A DNA stretch of 64,000 nt from Certhia americana (taxonomy: Eukaryota > Chordata > Aves > Passeriformes > Certhiidae), in the NCBI GenBank assembly GCA_018697195.1, contig CM031866.1, positions 8,337,076-8,401,075 on the forward strand, written 5' to 3'. The position numbers and the translations under genes are program-made. Positions 1-11,600 of this stretch are shown piece by piece. The notes under the pieces were generated by a model. It had not been told where the DNA came from. It ran no database searches and saw nothing but the letters and a program-made list of their open reading frames with translations. Positions within the stretch are counted from its first letter, which is position 1, and each line of letters opens with the position of its first letter.

Positions 1-3000
1 AGCAAAATTAGAAGAATCCTGCAGAGGCCTCATGCAGAAGCTGCACTTTGGTTCAACATCTCAAAGTTATCAGTAATAGAGCAGCACCTGATTGATTGAT
101 TGATTAATGAAAGCAAAATGTTAAATTTCCTGTACCCAGAGTAATGAGTACCCTGACACAGTCTAATCGGTTCTTTGGCCCTGCATTGTACACAGGGTGC
201 TTGTTTACTCTGAAATAACAAGCCCTCCAGGGCAGAGAGCAATCACACACTGTCACCCTTCACAAGTGTTATACCCTATCAAAAGTAAAGTCTCTATTAG
301 TATAAAGGTACAAAGTTCAGCCACAGCACCCTGTCTTTGATTTCTTGGAGTTATGGAACCCATTGCATTCCATGTAGATCCTTGCCCTGGGCTTTGGAAA
401 CAGCTTCATCACTATAGTAAGTAGAAAAAAAATTCTTGAGTCTTTCAGAAAGAAAATCTACTTATGTATAAACCTAAATATTATAGAAGAAAACTACCAT
501 CTTCCTCTCAGATTGTGTTCAAATGATTCTAGAATAACCAAACAATATATTCAAATAGCCACTGTTTCAAGCATTTGAATAAATATTTGTCATTTTTTGT
601 TTTCCAAATTCCTTTTGGTGCTTAAGAAAAACAACTTGTGCCTCATTTGCACATTTATGATTCAATGCAGTAAGAGCAAAACAAACAGGCCTTCAAATGG
701 CACAAAATTACTTTTTATCCTTGTTCATAGCCTTAACTAAAATGCTGGAATAAACATTTTGAGTAAACTTATAATACACTTACGTGATCATTTTGTGGGG
801 TGGCAAAACATTTTCAAAAGGATTTAGTTGATTATGTTGGGCATAACTAGAAAATATGAATTTATATTGCTAAAGGTTGAACGCAGATAAAGCAAAATGA
901 AAAATTCATTGCAGAGGTAAAATAGTTTCAGTTTATCTATACATAGCTATGTGTTAACAGATATTCTTTCTAACTTGCAAAATAACATATCCCCACTGAG
1001 ACTATGGATATGGCATATTGAATTCCTGAACTTGTCTGAATTTGTTCTCATGCTCCAGTGACAGTGGCCTGTTTTTCTCATTCTGTGATGGCACTCACTT
1101 CTGTGATTGTGAAAAACAAAATGTTATTGAGTGCTATGTGGAAGAGACAATATTTGTGGAATAAACAGGGGCTCTGAGGAAATCAATTATATTGCAAGTC
1201 ATGAGCAACAGACAAAGGTCAGCAGGACCTGCCCTCACTGTAATGGCTCACTGGGGAAGAGCAAGAGCAAAGTAGGTGGCCCGTGTGGCACAAGATGAGC
1301 TGCACATGTCACTACATGAGCATCCACCATGATGCACACCAGTATGGAAATGGAAGAGAACATAAACAAGGAGTGAGCAGGGAGAAGGAATAAAAAAAGA
1401 TAAAAGATTAGAAGAAACACATGATACATCATTGGGATGAGTACTAGTGACACACAGAATGAGGTTATAAAAAGAGAAGATGAATGCACATTTCACTGTA
1501 CCAGGTGCTGGGCACAGCAGTACCAATACAGACTATGCATAGCAACAGCTTCTGTGTTTGTAGCTGAGAGCAGAGTTTGGTCACTGGCAGCTGGAAACCA
1601 GCACAGCCTAAGCAAGGAACTTGCCCAGTGTCATGGACAAAAGGCCATTATCAGGTATATTTTCTACATTTGATATTCTACCAAAGAAAATCTATTATTT
1701 ACTTTTGCATTGGGTAAGACCACAAAAAATTAATTTTCTCCCCAGTTTCCAACTTACAGAAGGCTGTTGTTCCATAGCAGACAAAGGCCACTCCAAGCCA
1801 ACTGACTTGTACTGCTTAATTTAACCAGGAAAATAGAAGCATAAGCTGGAGTACTGCAGAGGAAGATCACTTGTGCAGGGACGTGTTCTGCAAAGGCCTT
1901 CCCCATCTCCATATACTACCACTAATGATACAGAAACTGCCCTTTAACCTTTCTGGTGGGTGATATCTAATTTTCTCACAGAAAAGTACCTACTCTGGTA
2001 GTGAGGCAACCATTATTAGGCCATCAGAACTCAATTTGTCCTCATTAATTCTGGTCACATGTGCATCGCTAACAGCTCTCTGTGAACAGACTGCTTAGGA
2101 AGGTATTGATGCATTTGAACCAGAGTAAAATTACTTGAAACAGTTTTACTACTATATATAGTAACTCCTTGAGGTGTCACACTGCCCAGTATATCTTGAT
2201 TTGTTTCCAGTGGGTATTTAGGAAAAGACTCTCAAGACTTACAGAGCAGAATAACATCCAGACAAAAACACCAAAATGCCAAACAATTTTCAGTTGCTTA
2301 TGCTGATTTTGCATCAATGCCTATATTTTTCAGCACTATATTGTCACAATAGTCAAGCCTGACTGCTTACTATGTACGGCCTCAACTGCACTTAACCCTT
2401 GAAAAGTAAATACAAATTCAAGCATTTTGTATTGGGTCATAAAAAATGAAATCTACAAAGAGATACTACTATTAAGAAACTTCACCTTACCAAAGTATAT
2501 AGCAGTCATGGCTCTAACAAATTCATCCAAGAAGTGGCAAAGTCCAGCTGCTTCCCAAGGGACAGAGAGGCCAGGCAGGCAGGCAGGCTGCAGGGCAGGA
2601 GCCACGCAGGCTGTGGCCCTTTCCCATTGCTCCTAGGTGAGACGTACAGGGGACTAGAGGGGACACCCAGGGGTGCAGAAAGCCCAGACAAAGTTCCAGC
2701 AACCAGGCTGGCACAAACCAAGCCAGAAAATCAGTCCATGGGCCACCAGAGCCCACAGCTCAGCAAAACCACCAGGGAGCATAAAGGGAGGGGGAGGGCT
2801 GAGGGCCAGGCCAGAGCTTAAATGGAGCTCCAGCAGCCCTGGGCACAGCGTGGGCAGAAGCCTCAGCTGAGGCCATCAAGGTCGGGAGGGCAGTTAGTGC
2901 ACCAGGAGCCCTGACAACATTTTAGGACCAATATGGACACATTGCTTACACCTGGGTGGAATTAGTTAGAAGGTACCCGTGGAAAAGGATAACAAAAAGT

Positions 3001-4960
3001 TTACTTGACTTTTTTTCTTGCTTTTTATTGTATTACTTCATTGCTTCTGTTCTTTCTTTCACCTGATCTTACCAACTCAAGATCAAGGGCTTATTAAGAT
3101 ACTTGGGAAAATCCACTATATTTTTTATTCCAACTTTGTGGCATCCCCTAATACCCTCTAAATCTCCCATATCTATATTTTACTGTAAAAGGACTATTCG
3201 CAGAATAATTTTTACTGTGATTTTGTCTTGGATATATACCATATTTTTCCCCCCTATCTCTTAATCCTGGAACATTCCTAATATCTTTAAATTTTAAACA
3301 GTAGGAAAGATGGCACAGGCTTATCTCTGCAGGAATTCTTCAGCTATATTTGTGGTCTAAGCAATACAGACTATCAAAGAAAAAGTCAGAAAGAAAAGCC
3401 AGGAAGAAAAGAATCAGCAACAAACTTCCATTATGCTTTACTTAAGTTGCCTCCTTCTGTTCTCGCACAGGGAGAGTAGGTAAAGAATATAAAAGATAAA
3501 CTAGCTTGGCTATTTTTGAACTATTTGTTTCAGCTGGGTTTTTTTGGGTTTTTGGGGGGTTGTTTTTGTTTTTGTTTTGTTTTTGTTTGCATTATTACAA
3601 AGCCTTGGCAGACAAGAAAAAATATTCTTAGAATAGCAGATTTCTTGCTTTGTCCTGCATTTGTTCCAAAACCATACAAAGTATTTGAACAGCTGGCTAG
3701 TAATATGCAATGATCAGGCATGGCAATGACACACGATCACAGTGTTCTTTGTCAAGGACTGAGGTTTCAAAGCTGAAATAAACCCTCAGATGTACACATC
3801 TTGATCTTAGAGGTACACATTCAGATTTAAACCATGCTTCTTATTTTTCTTGAATTGAGCTTTCTATTGGCAATGAAGGACAAACAAGTACTCATTATAT
3901 CAAAATAAAATGCTGGAACAGCTCCGCAGGAAAGAATTTCCTGGTGGTGTTGCTTAGATGAGAACCAGAGGAGCTTAGTCTGACTCTATGTCACTCCCAT
4001 GCTGCACATAGCTTTAGAATCTTGAAATTATGTTTTGGGGTTTTATAAAAATGTGTAAACATGCTCAGAAAATAAATCTTTGTTGTAGATTCACACCTTT
4101 CTCTGTATCCTTATCTACTCTGTATCTTTGCATCCAGAGGTATAAATGGCTTCATACTAAACTCCTCCCAAGAGCTACACTCTTGGGGCAAATTATGCGG
4201 TTCTCCTATGCTACCTGCCTGTCCACCTATAAAGAGGAGCTTGAATTTATGCCTACAATCTTCACAAAAATCTCTCTTTGTATTTAAAGAACTCTAAGAG
4301 GATGCAAGATTATTTTTCTATGTAGGAAATAACAGCTTAAGCTAAGATCTTAATTGACGTTTCTTGTAACTGCTACAACACTGTAATTTACAGTTATAGT
4401 AATGTTCAGAGATTTTTATGCTCATACTGAATGAGTTTCCTGCAGCATCTGCTCTCAAAAATGGAAGTGAAAAAGGGTATATTAATTAGCTGGTGGAGAA
4501 AACTGACAATTATCACTGTTCACATCACTACTAAAGAAGTGCTGAAGCAAACTTCTTCCTAAACACTAACTTCTATTAAATGTAATTAGCGTAAGGCTTT
4601 ACAGACTGGTTCACACATTTATCTTCATGGAGGTTCTCCTTCCACCTCCGTTCTTCCTTTTGCTCACACATCAGCTTTTAACCAGAACGCCGTGTAAGTG
4701 GGATGGCTGACAGGGAAGCTAAAATCGCCCACAAACAGCAGAACAAAAAGGGTTATTTTCAACAGCTGAACAATTTGCAAAAAAATCCCAGACACAACAG
4801 GCAGAGCACTGACGCAGCAGCATGCTGGAGCATGAGCATCACTGCAGCTGTCGTGCATCCTCCTAAAGCTGGGGTCTTGGTTTCGCCCCTTGCACCGGTC
4901 TGTGAAAACGCAGGGCTGCCGTAGGTTTTTCCTTCCCCGCCTTCTCTGGGCAGCACCATT
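1..4960. other. Intergenic DNA upstream of the lamin gene
   Basis: I see no supportable exon here. The open frames are short (under about 150 codons), lack recognisable domains and are not flanked by convincing splice sites. The stretch is AT-rich. It contains a short GATT repeat near 90-106, a G/T-rich run at 3536-3590, and a more GC-rich purine-biased patch at about 2540-2900 that includes a short GGCA repeat near 2573-2590. That patch could be an old repeat, but I do not recognise the family. Confidence 0.6.
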
Positions 4961-5006
4961 AGTCTGATAAGATACAGTAAGACACATATGAAAGATAAAG
5001 CAGGAA

Positions 5007-5048
5007 AAAAAAAAAATAAAAAAAAAAAAGTAAAAAATAAATTTAAAA
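5007..5048. repeat. A-rich low-complexity tract
   Basis: Adenine runs interrupted by single T, G or C bases lie immediately upstream of the lamin CpG island. The tract may be the remnant tail of a retroposed element or a nucleosome-depleting sequence, but neither is proven. It marks a sharp boundary between AT-rich upstream DNA and the GC-rich promoter. Confidence 0.8.
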
Positions 5049-5059
5049 GTGCTATCTAC

Positions 5060-5690
5060 AGGGCTCGGCCGCGGGGCGCATCCCGAGCCCTTTAAGCTGC
5101 CCACCCTCTGCGCGGGCCGGCGGCAGCTGAAGGTTATTTATACCGGGGCGGCGGCGGGCGCTGGGTGTCCTGCGCGGGGCGGGCCCGGCGGCGGCGGCGG
5201 GGCCCGGAGCGGAGCCTGCCATGGCCACGGCGCTGCCCCCCGCCCCGGCCGGCGGGACCCGCTCCGGCAGCCGTGCCGCCGAGTCCCCGCTGAGCCCGGC
5301 GCGGCTCAGCCGGCTGCAGGAGAAGGAGGAGCTGCGGCAGCTCAATGACCGCCTGGCCGCCTACATCGAGCGGGTGCGGGCGCTGGAGGCCGACAAGTCG
5401 GCGCTGCAGCAGCGGCTGAGCGAGCACCAGGCGGGCAGCGACCGGGAGCTGGGCTGCCTGCGGCTCCGCTACGAGGCGGAGCTGGCCGACGCCCGCCGGG
5501 CGCTGGACGACATCGCCATTGAGCGGGCCACGCTGCAGGTGGAGCTGGGCAAGATTGGCGAGGAGCACCGGCAACTGCATGTCAGGTCGGTGCTCCGGCC
5601 CCGAGCAGGCCTCCCTGCCTGGGGACACCCCGGGGAGCCGCCTCTTCGGGGCTCCTGCAGGGCTAGGGGAAGGGGATGCTTCTGGCAGGA
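5060..5690 (+). promoter_or_regulatory. CpG-island promoter of the lamin gene
   Basis: The sequence switches abruptly to GC- and CpG-rich DNA that covers the 5' UTR and coding exon 1. A TATA-like motif TTATTTATA lies at 5134-5142, about 80 bp before the ATG, so transcription could start near 5165-5175. An E-box CAGCTG is at 5124-5129. A GGC triplet run at 5188-5203 falls in the likely 5' UTR. The combination of a TATA-like motif and a CpG island is seen directly. The start site is inferred. Confidence 0.65.
5221..5585 (+). CDS. LMNB3: Lamin exon 1: head and coil 1A/1B start
   Basis: Encodes residues 1-121 plus two bases of codon 122. It holds the head domain with paired SP sites (SPLSP, residues 22-26), a mitotic CDK-type context, and coil 1A with [23 protein letters not shown]. 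The exon ends CATGTCAG|GTCGGT, and phase 2 matches exon 2. The frame stays open past the donor to 5829, but that extension lacks lamin homology, so the donor is preferred. Confidence 0.93.
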
Positions 5691-8600
5691 GCCCGTGGTT
5701 GTGGGAGGAATGCGCGGTGGTGTTTCGTGTCCAGGTCATGCAAGCCTGATAACCCCGAAGGTGTTGCCGTTTGGGGTTAGGAGATACCTTGGTTGCCTAT
5801 CCGATAGTGTTTTGGGACGATCCTACTGAGTACCCCCGATGCTGGGGGGTCACATCAGCACCTGCCTGAGATAGGCATGGGGCTCCCGCAGGGTGTCTGT
5901 CTGGGCTGTGAATGCAATGGGTTTGGCAACACACCTGTGTTTATAAATACTCAAGATGTTGGCAAGTATCTAAGAAAGTTATGGAGCAGTGGAAGGAGTG
6001 TTTCTGTGGAGTCAGAGTGTATCTTTTTTTGGCTATTAAGCTCAGACTTTGCCCAGAGGGGAATACAGAGAGGAGAGTTCTGGGAAGAGTATGGCTTACC
6101 TGGTCCAGGTTGGTACTGCTCGGAAGTTTTGCTACTTGCTTTTAAGTCTGCGATGAGCTGTCAGCTGTTTTAGCTTCACTTTCTTGTAAACTGTGTATCC
6201 TGAGGCTGGAGTCAGCATCCTGTCTAGGCTCACCAAGTCTAAGCAAAGACAATGTAATGCTGCTCCATCTTCCAGAAGGAGGAAGAGGTGTGTGAACAAG
6301 TATCCAATCCCAACAAGCTTCCTCTGTAGAAATATCCAGCCTGTTAGCACTCTAGTTACTCTAATGCACTATTGTACCCCTGTATCAGTTACAGACTTGT
6401 AATAATTTGGATGTCCACAGTCCCCTTATGTCTTGTTATAAGCCTGTATCAGAGCAAATTTAGGCACCAGCTTCTTCTTTTAATGCCTGGAGGAAGTATT
6501 GCCCCTTCATAGATTCAGTAGCTGTTCTGGTTGGGAATAAAACATGTTTTTACTCTAGGCTTCTGTTTTCAGCTGCACAGTTGTTGGATTTGTCTCTGTC
6601 ATGCTGGGTTTTGGCTCACAAATCTGTTTCATAAATCTAACCAGGCACTTGTGTGGACAGTGAGGAGAGGGGTAGTGCCTGTTCTAAGACTTTTCTGCTG
6701 CTCTGTGTGTTTGTATAACTCTTGGGTTTTTTTTGCAAAGCTTTAGACTTGGCAGAGATGCAGTCCTCTAGACTGTTGGGTTGGGTTTTTTCCTTTACAG
6801 TAACTGGGTCTTAGAAGAGGTTAAATTCACAGCCCATGGGAAATGATACATGTTACATATTGGTTTCTGAAAGGACTAGACTGAAGTCTTAATGTATGTT
6901 ATATCTGGGCTGCATAACTGCAAAAGTCTCAGATGACTTGGGAACAAACTTTGAGGGTATCGTGTCCTTTGATATATACACCCTTTAAATAACCTGGTGG
7001 CTGTTTAACTCTTATAGAATGAAACGTCACCAGGTAATTTCCGAACAGCATTAACTATTGGCTCTTACTAATCACTAATTAAAAGACTCAAGGTTTTTGA
7101 CAACAATAAGCTGATTGCATTTGTGTTTTTCTTACTACCTAAACAATAGTGACTGGAAGCAGAACAAAGATGTTTGGGCAGGAGGAGCTGTAGATAAGCA
7201 TATTGGTTGGATTCAGAGCCTCAGGAAGGTCAAAGCAACTGCAGTTACACAGCAGAGAAAGACAAGGCCAGTTCCTTTCTGCACCAGAGAGTGTGGATGT
7301 GCATTTTGCTCCTGAATATGCCAAACACAGTGCATCAGCTGAGGTTGTAAGAACTAATTCTGTACATGCTGCTGACATCCTCTGGTCTTGACAAACTGGA
7401 GTCTGTTTCAAACATACCTGAAATCTTTTGGTAAAATTATTTAAATTCTCCAGATCAAGCCTGTGTGACATCCTGATTTATAAGGAATGTGATTGGCAGT
7501 GCCTCAAAGTTTTTGCCTGTAATTGATACTCCGTAGGCTACACTTAGCTCTGGAAGGGTTGGTATAGGGAATGTTGCAGAGTATTGTAACTGTCACTGCT
7601 TGCTGCATAGGGGTGTAAAGTGGTGTTCTGAACCCCAGACTTGGATTTAAAGGGTAGTAAATGCTCTTGTCTAAGTCAGAATTGTTAAATTGTTGCTCTT
7701 AAAGATGAAATGTCTTACTCCAGGCTTCTTTGAAAATAATATTTTTCAGGAAAGAGTCCAGGAAACCTGAGCCTGGCTGTCAGATGCTTACGTTGGAAAA
7801 AAACCTGTTAAAACAGATACTAATGGAATTTCAGTTTTGCACACACTTTCATTGCAGAATGAAATTTGTATTATTGTAGGTTGAAACAGTCAATATTACG
7901 TAGTGTTATTGACATACTTAATATCATATGTAATACAGTAAATGGTAGTGGTAGCAGAGATCCCAAAAGCAAGGTGAATAATTAACCTAGAAAAGAAAGA
8001 AACCTTAAATATTAAAACTACAGCACATTATCTTGTTTTCCACGGTTAGTAGAGCTATGTTTCTCCTAGAATCTGAGTAAAGAGTAAATAACTTCTAGCA
8101 CAACACAATCAACAAATGCCTCTGAAGAGCAGAGCTAGAAAAGGCCTTGAGCAAGCACCTGATGTAGCCACATGCCCCAGGCCTATGCTGGAACCAGCCA
8201 TACCGCATCTCTTCCAGCAGATTTTGTGTAATCCTTGTTTTAAATTCCAGATGATGGAGATTCCAGAATATCTCCCCCAGGCAGTGTACTTCAGTGGTAA
8301 ACTGTCAGTTTCCTCTCCCTAACATCTAACCCATGTATTCCTCCCTGCAATACAAGCCTGGAGCTTCCTGTCTTTTCCACAACAGACATGGAAAACAGAT
8401 TCCCTAACTCTGTGCAGTGGTCCTTCATGTGTTTAAAAATTGTTCTGTCTCTTGTCACTTTTCTCTTCTCTAGACTAAACAACCCTTAGTATTTTCCAAT
8501 ATTTCCTTGCAGTTCAAGGTTTCTAAAGCTGATCAATCCTGCAGAATTACTTTGGACTCTTGCCAGCTGGTCTCAGTTATCCACTGGAAAACTCATTGTA

Positions 8601-11600
8601 TGAGTTGACATAACTTTGCCACTTGGCAGAACTGGTGTTGCCAAAATAAATTGAGGACTTCCTTTACTCTCTGCAATCTCAAATACGAGTTTTGAGCAGG
8701 GACTCTGACTCTGGAGAGTGGGCAGGCACCTGCAAAGATTTTAAAAGCTGGAGTAGTCTGGGGAATTATCACAGTGTTCTTCCCTGGCAGGAACTCTTTG
8801 TGGGCGCTTCTCGCACTTCTCCACTGCGGTGCCAATGGCAACTGAAGAGTGTTGGCCATCCAGGTGGTACCTGCGGTTCCACTACCTGGGTATTGGTCTG
8901 CAGAGGGTCTCTTTGAAAGCCAAGTTGCCCTCACGCTGTACCTGCGCTGCGTGTGAGGGAGGGGAGGGAGTGGCTGGCGGCTGAGGGGCTGCCGGAGGCA
9001 AAGCCGTAGCGGGGCAGCTCGGCGGGCCGGCCCCGGGGGACAAAGCTCGCAGTGTGCTGCGGGGAGGAGGAGCGGCACTGCCGGCAGCCTCAGCCGTGCT
9101 CCGCCCCGCCAGGGCTGCCCTCACGGCCCGGCCTGGCCTGCCCGAGCGGGGCCCGGGGCCCTGAGGCGCCTCCTGCGGGGCTGGGGCCGCCTGTGCCGCG
9201 GGGTGTCCGTGAAGGATTGTCCGGCCGCGGTCACTGAGCGTGCCTCCCTGTGCAGTCCCTTCCCTCTCCCGTTGGCAATGCCGTGGAAAATAGCTGGCTT
9301 CCGCATGGGCTTCGCACTGAACGAGCTGGAAAATGGGTCAGGAATCTCTCCGGTATAACAGATGATGCTTGTCGGAGGGCCCTGTCTGGTTTGTTTTGTG
9401 CTCTTACCGTGAGCCTGATAAACCTCTCCTGTGTTTAACCACGGACCCCTCTGAAGGGAAACACATTGAGAACAAACTCTCCCTCAGTAGCTTCACTTAA
9501 CACCGTAAAACTTTCCCTTAACACCGTAAAACTTTCCCTTGTAGGAATTCCAAAAAAGAAAGTGATTTAAACTTGGCCCAGGCTCGTGTGAGGGACCTCG
9601 ATGCCCAGCTAAATGCCAAGGAAGCTGATTTGGCAACGGCCCTGAATGAGAACCGGACTTTGGAGAATGAGCTCCGTGAATTAAAGGATCAAGTACTCAG
9701 TGTAAGACTTGCTACTGGAATTGGAACTACTTTTGCTCCTGTAGTTTTTGCTTGATTTTCCTCAATTATTGATATTTAAAAGCAGAGAGAGCGTGGTAAC
9801 TATGACAGACAAAAGATTTCCACAACCTTGCTGACAGTGAATGCTACTAATAGTTTTCCTTGAAACTTTCACCTGTTGGAAAGGAGGTGAATTAAAGGAG
9901 GTACCTTTATTTCTATGACCATAGGATGAAATGTTTCTTGTTCTACAGTCAAAGCAAGAAGAAATATACTGCTATAGTCCCTGTAGCATTCTCTGACACA
10001 TCAGGGAAATGTATAATACTGGAAGTGTATATTAAGTTTGTCAACATAGGCTGGATTTGGAGGATTAAATGTCAAAAAGTTATATTAGAAGTTACGAAGA
10101 AGTTTGGAATAATCACAGTTGTAAAGGGGAGGAATATATATGGATAGTATAACTGATTCATCAGAAATCTACTCTGAGGAGTCAAATTCAGCTGGTGGGA
10201 TTAAGGGCTGTTCTATTTGCCTTGTGAGAAATCTGGTCTACATAACAAATAGGATTCTATCGGTTGCTGATATTTGGATCCCACTGACATAAGAACTTAC
10301 ACAGAGTAACCCACTTTACTCAACCAATGTGTTTTGACTGCTGTGGTAATTAAGTTGAATGACCTGTAACAAATTGGCTGCCTAATTTGAAAAAATACCT
10401 TCTAATTTTGACAACCCTCTTGTCTGTCTTTTCTAGCTGAATCTGTCTCTGGAAGATACCAAAAAGCATCTCCACAGTGAAATGCTGAGGAGGGTGGACC
10501 TAGAAAACCATATGAAAACTTTGCAGGAAGAAATGACGTTCCAGAAGCGCCTTCATGAAGATGTATGTTTTAGCTTATTAACAAGGCATCCTTTTAGGTG
10601 TCCATGATCCCTGGATGCACTTAAAGCCCATCCTAACATTGCTTTTATCTCTAAAAAGGTAACTAGCAACCCATGGCAGCCCATCAGCTCATGACATCCA
10701 CCTAACTAGGAAGGCTCAAGAAAGTACACAACCTCATGTTAACTGGGATAGTACCAATAGGTATCTGGGATATGAGAAATTTCTTAGGCTGCTCTTCTGA
10801 AGATAACTGAAATCCCAGTATATTATTTTGTGTAAGTGATAGTGCATATATTAGTTACTGTTAAATGATTTCAGATGTTTATTTGAAGCCTAAAGTAAGT
10901 GAAGTTAAATCTCCTTTAAGCAACTTGTGTTTCCAACTTCTTTAACGCTTTTCAGAGGTGTCTGGTAACCTTTGTGAGAGGTCAGTACATACAACTAAAT
11001 GAATAGTTTATATATGAATGTAAACCAGCTTCCTTCTCACTGCTAGGAATCTCAATGGTTTGATAGAGAATTCTAATTTTGCTAACCAACTGCTATTACT
11101 TTTTGAGTAAAACAAGAATAGGTGAAGTAACAGTGTTTAAAGAAACTGAACTGTATATGCATGTGTTCTAAGTTAAAAAACCAAACAGAATCTATCTAGT
11201 TCCAAAAATTAGTCTTACAAATTAAATATTTACTACATTCATTACTTTAAACTTTAAGCAGTGTTGGCAGTGAGGTGGAAAAAACAATAGTGATGCAGCA
11301 AGGTGGATGTGCCAGACTTAATGGATGAGTATAATATGCATAAATATGAATTACTGTGTACTCAGTGATAAATCTGCTTCAACAGGGAAGGACTTGTGAA
11401 GCTGGCACACTAAATCCAGTTTCAAACTGTATTGGCTTGTTTATTCTCTGAGAAATTTCTTCTCCTAGGAGCTCAAGGAGACAAAAAGAGTCCATGAGAG
11501 CAGGATAGCAGAAGTAGAATCTGGCCGTCAAAGAGAATTTGAGAGTAAGCTCTCAGATGCTCTGCAAGGGCTTAGAAAACAGCATGAAGAACAAATTCAA

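Noticed and set aside
4664..5104. 146-codon - strand frame upstream of the lamin gene
   Set aside because: Its phenylalanine-rich core is simply the poly(A) tract read in reverse. No homology is seen.
5134..5739. 201-codon - strand frame opposite lamin exon 1
   Set aside because: It is an antisense shadow of a GC-rich coding exon and CpG island, with no recognisable domain.
5586..5829. Extension of lamin exon 1 past the GTCGGT donor
   Set aside because: The frame stays open, but the residues show no lamin homology, and exon 2 joins perfectly in phase to 5585.
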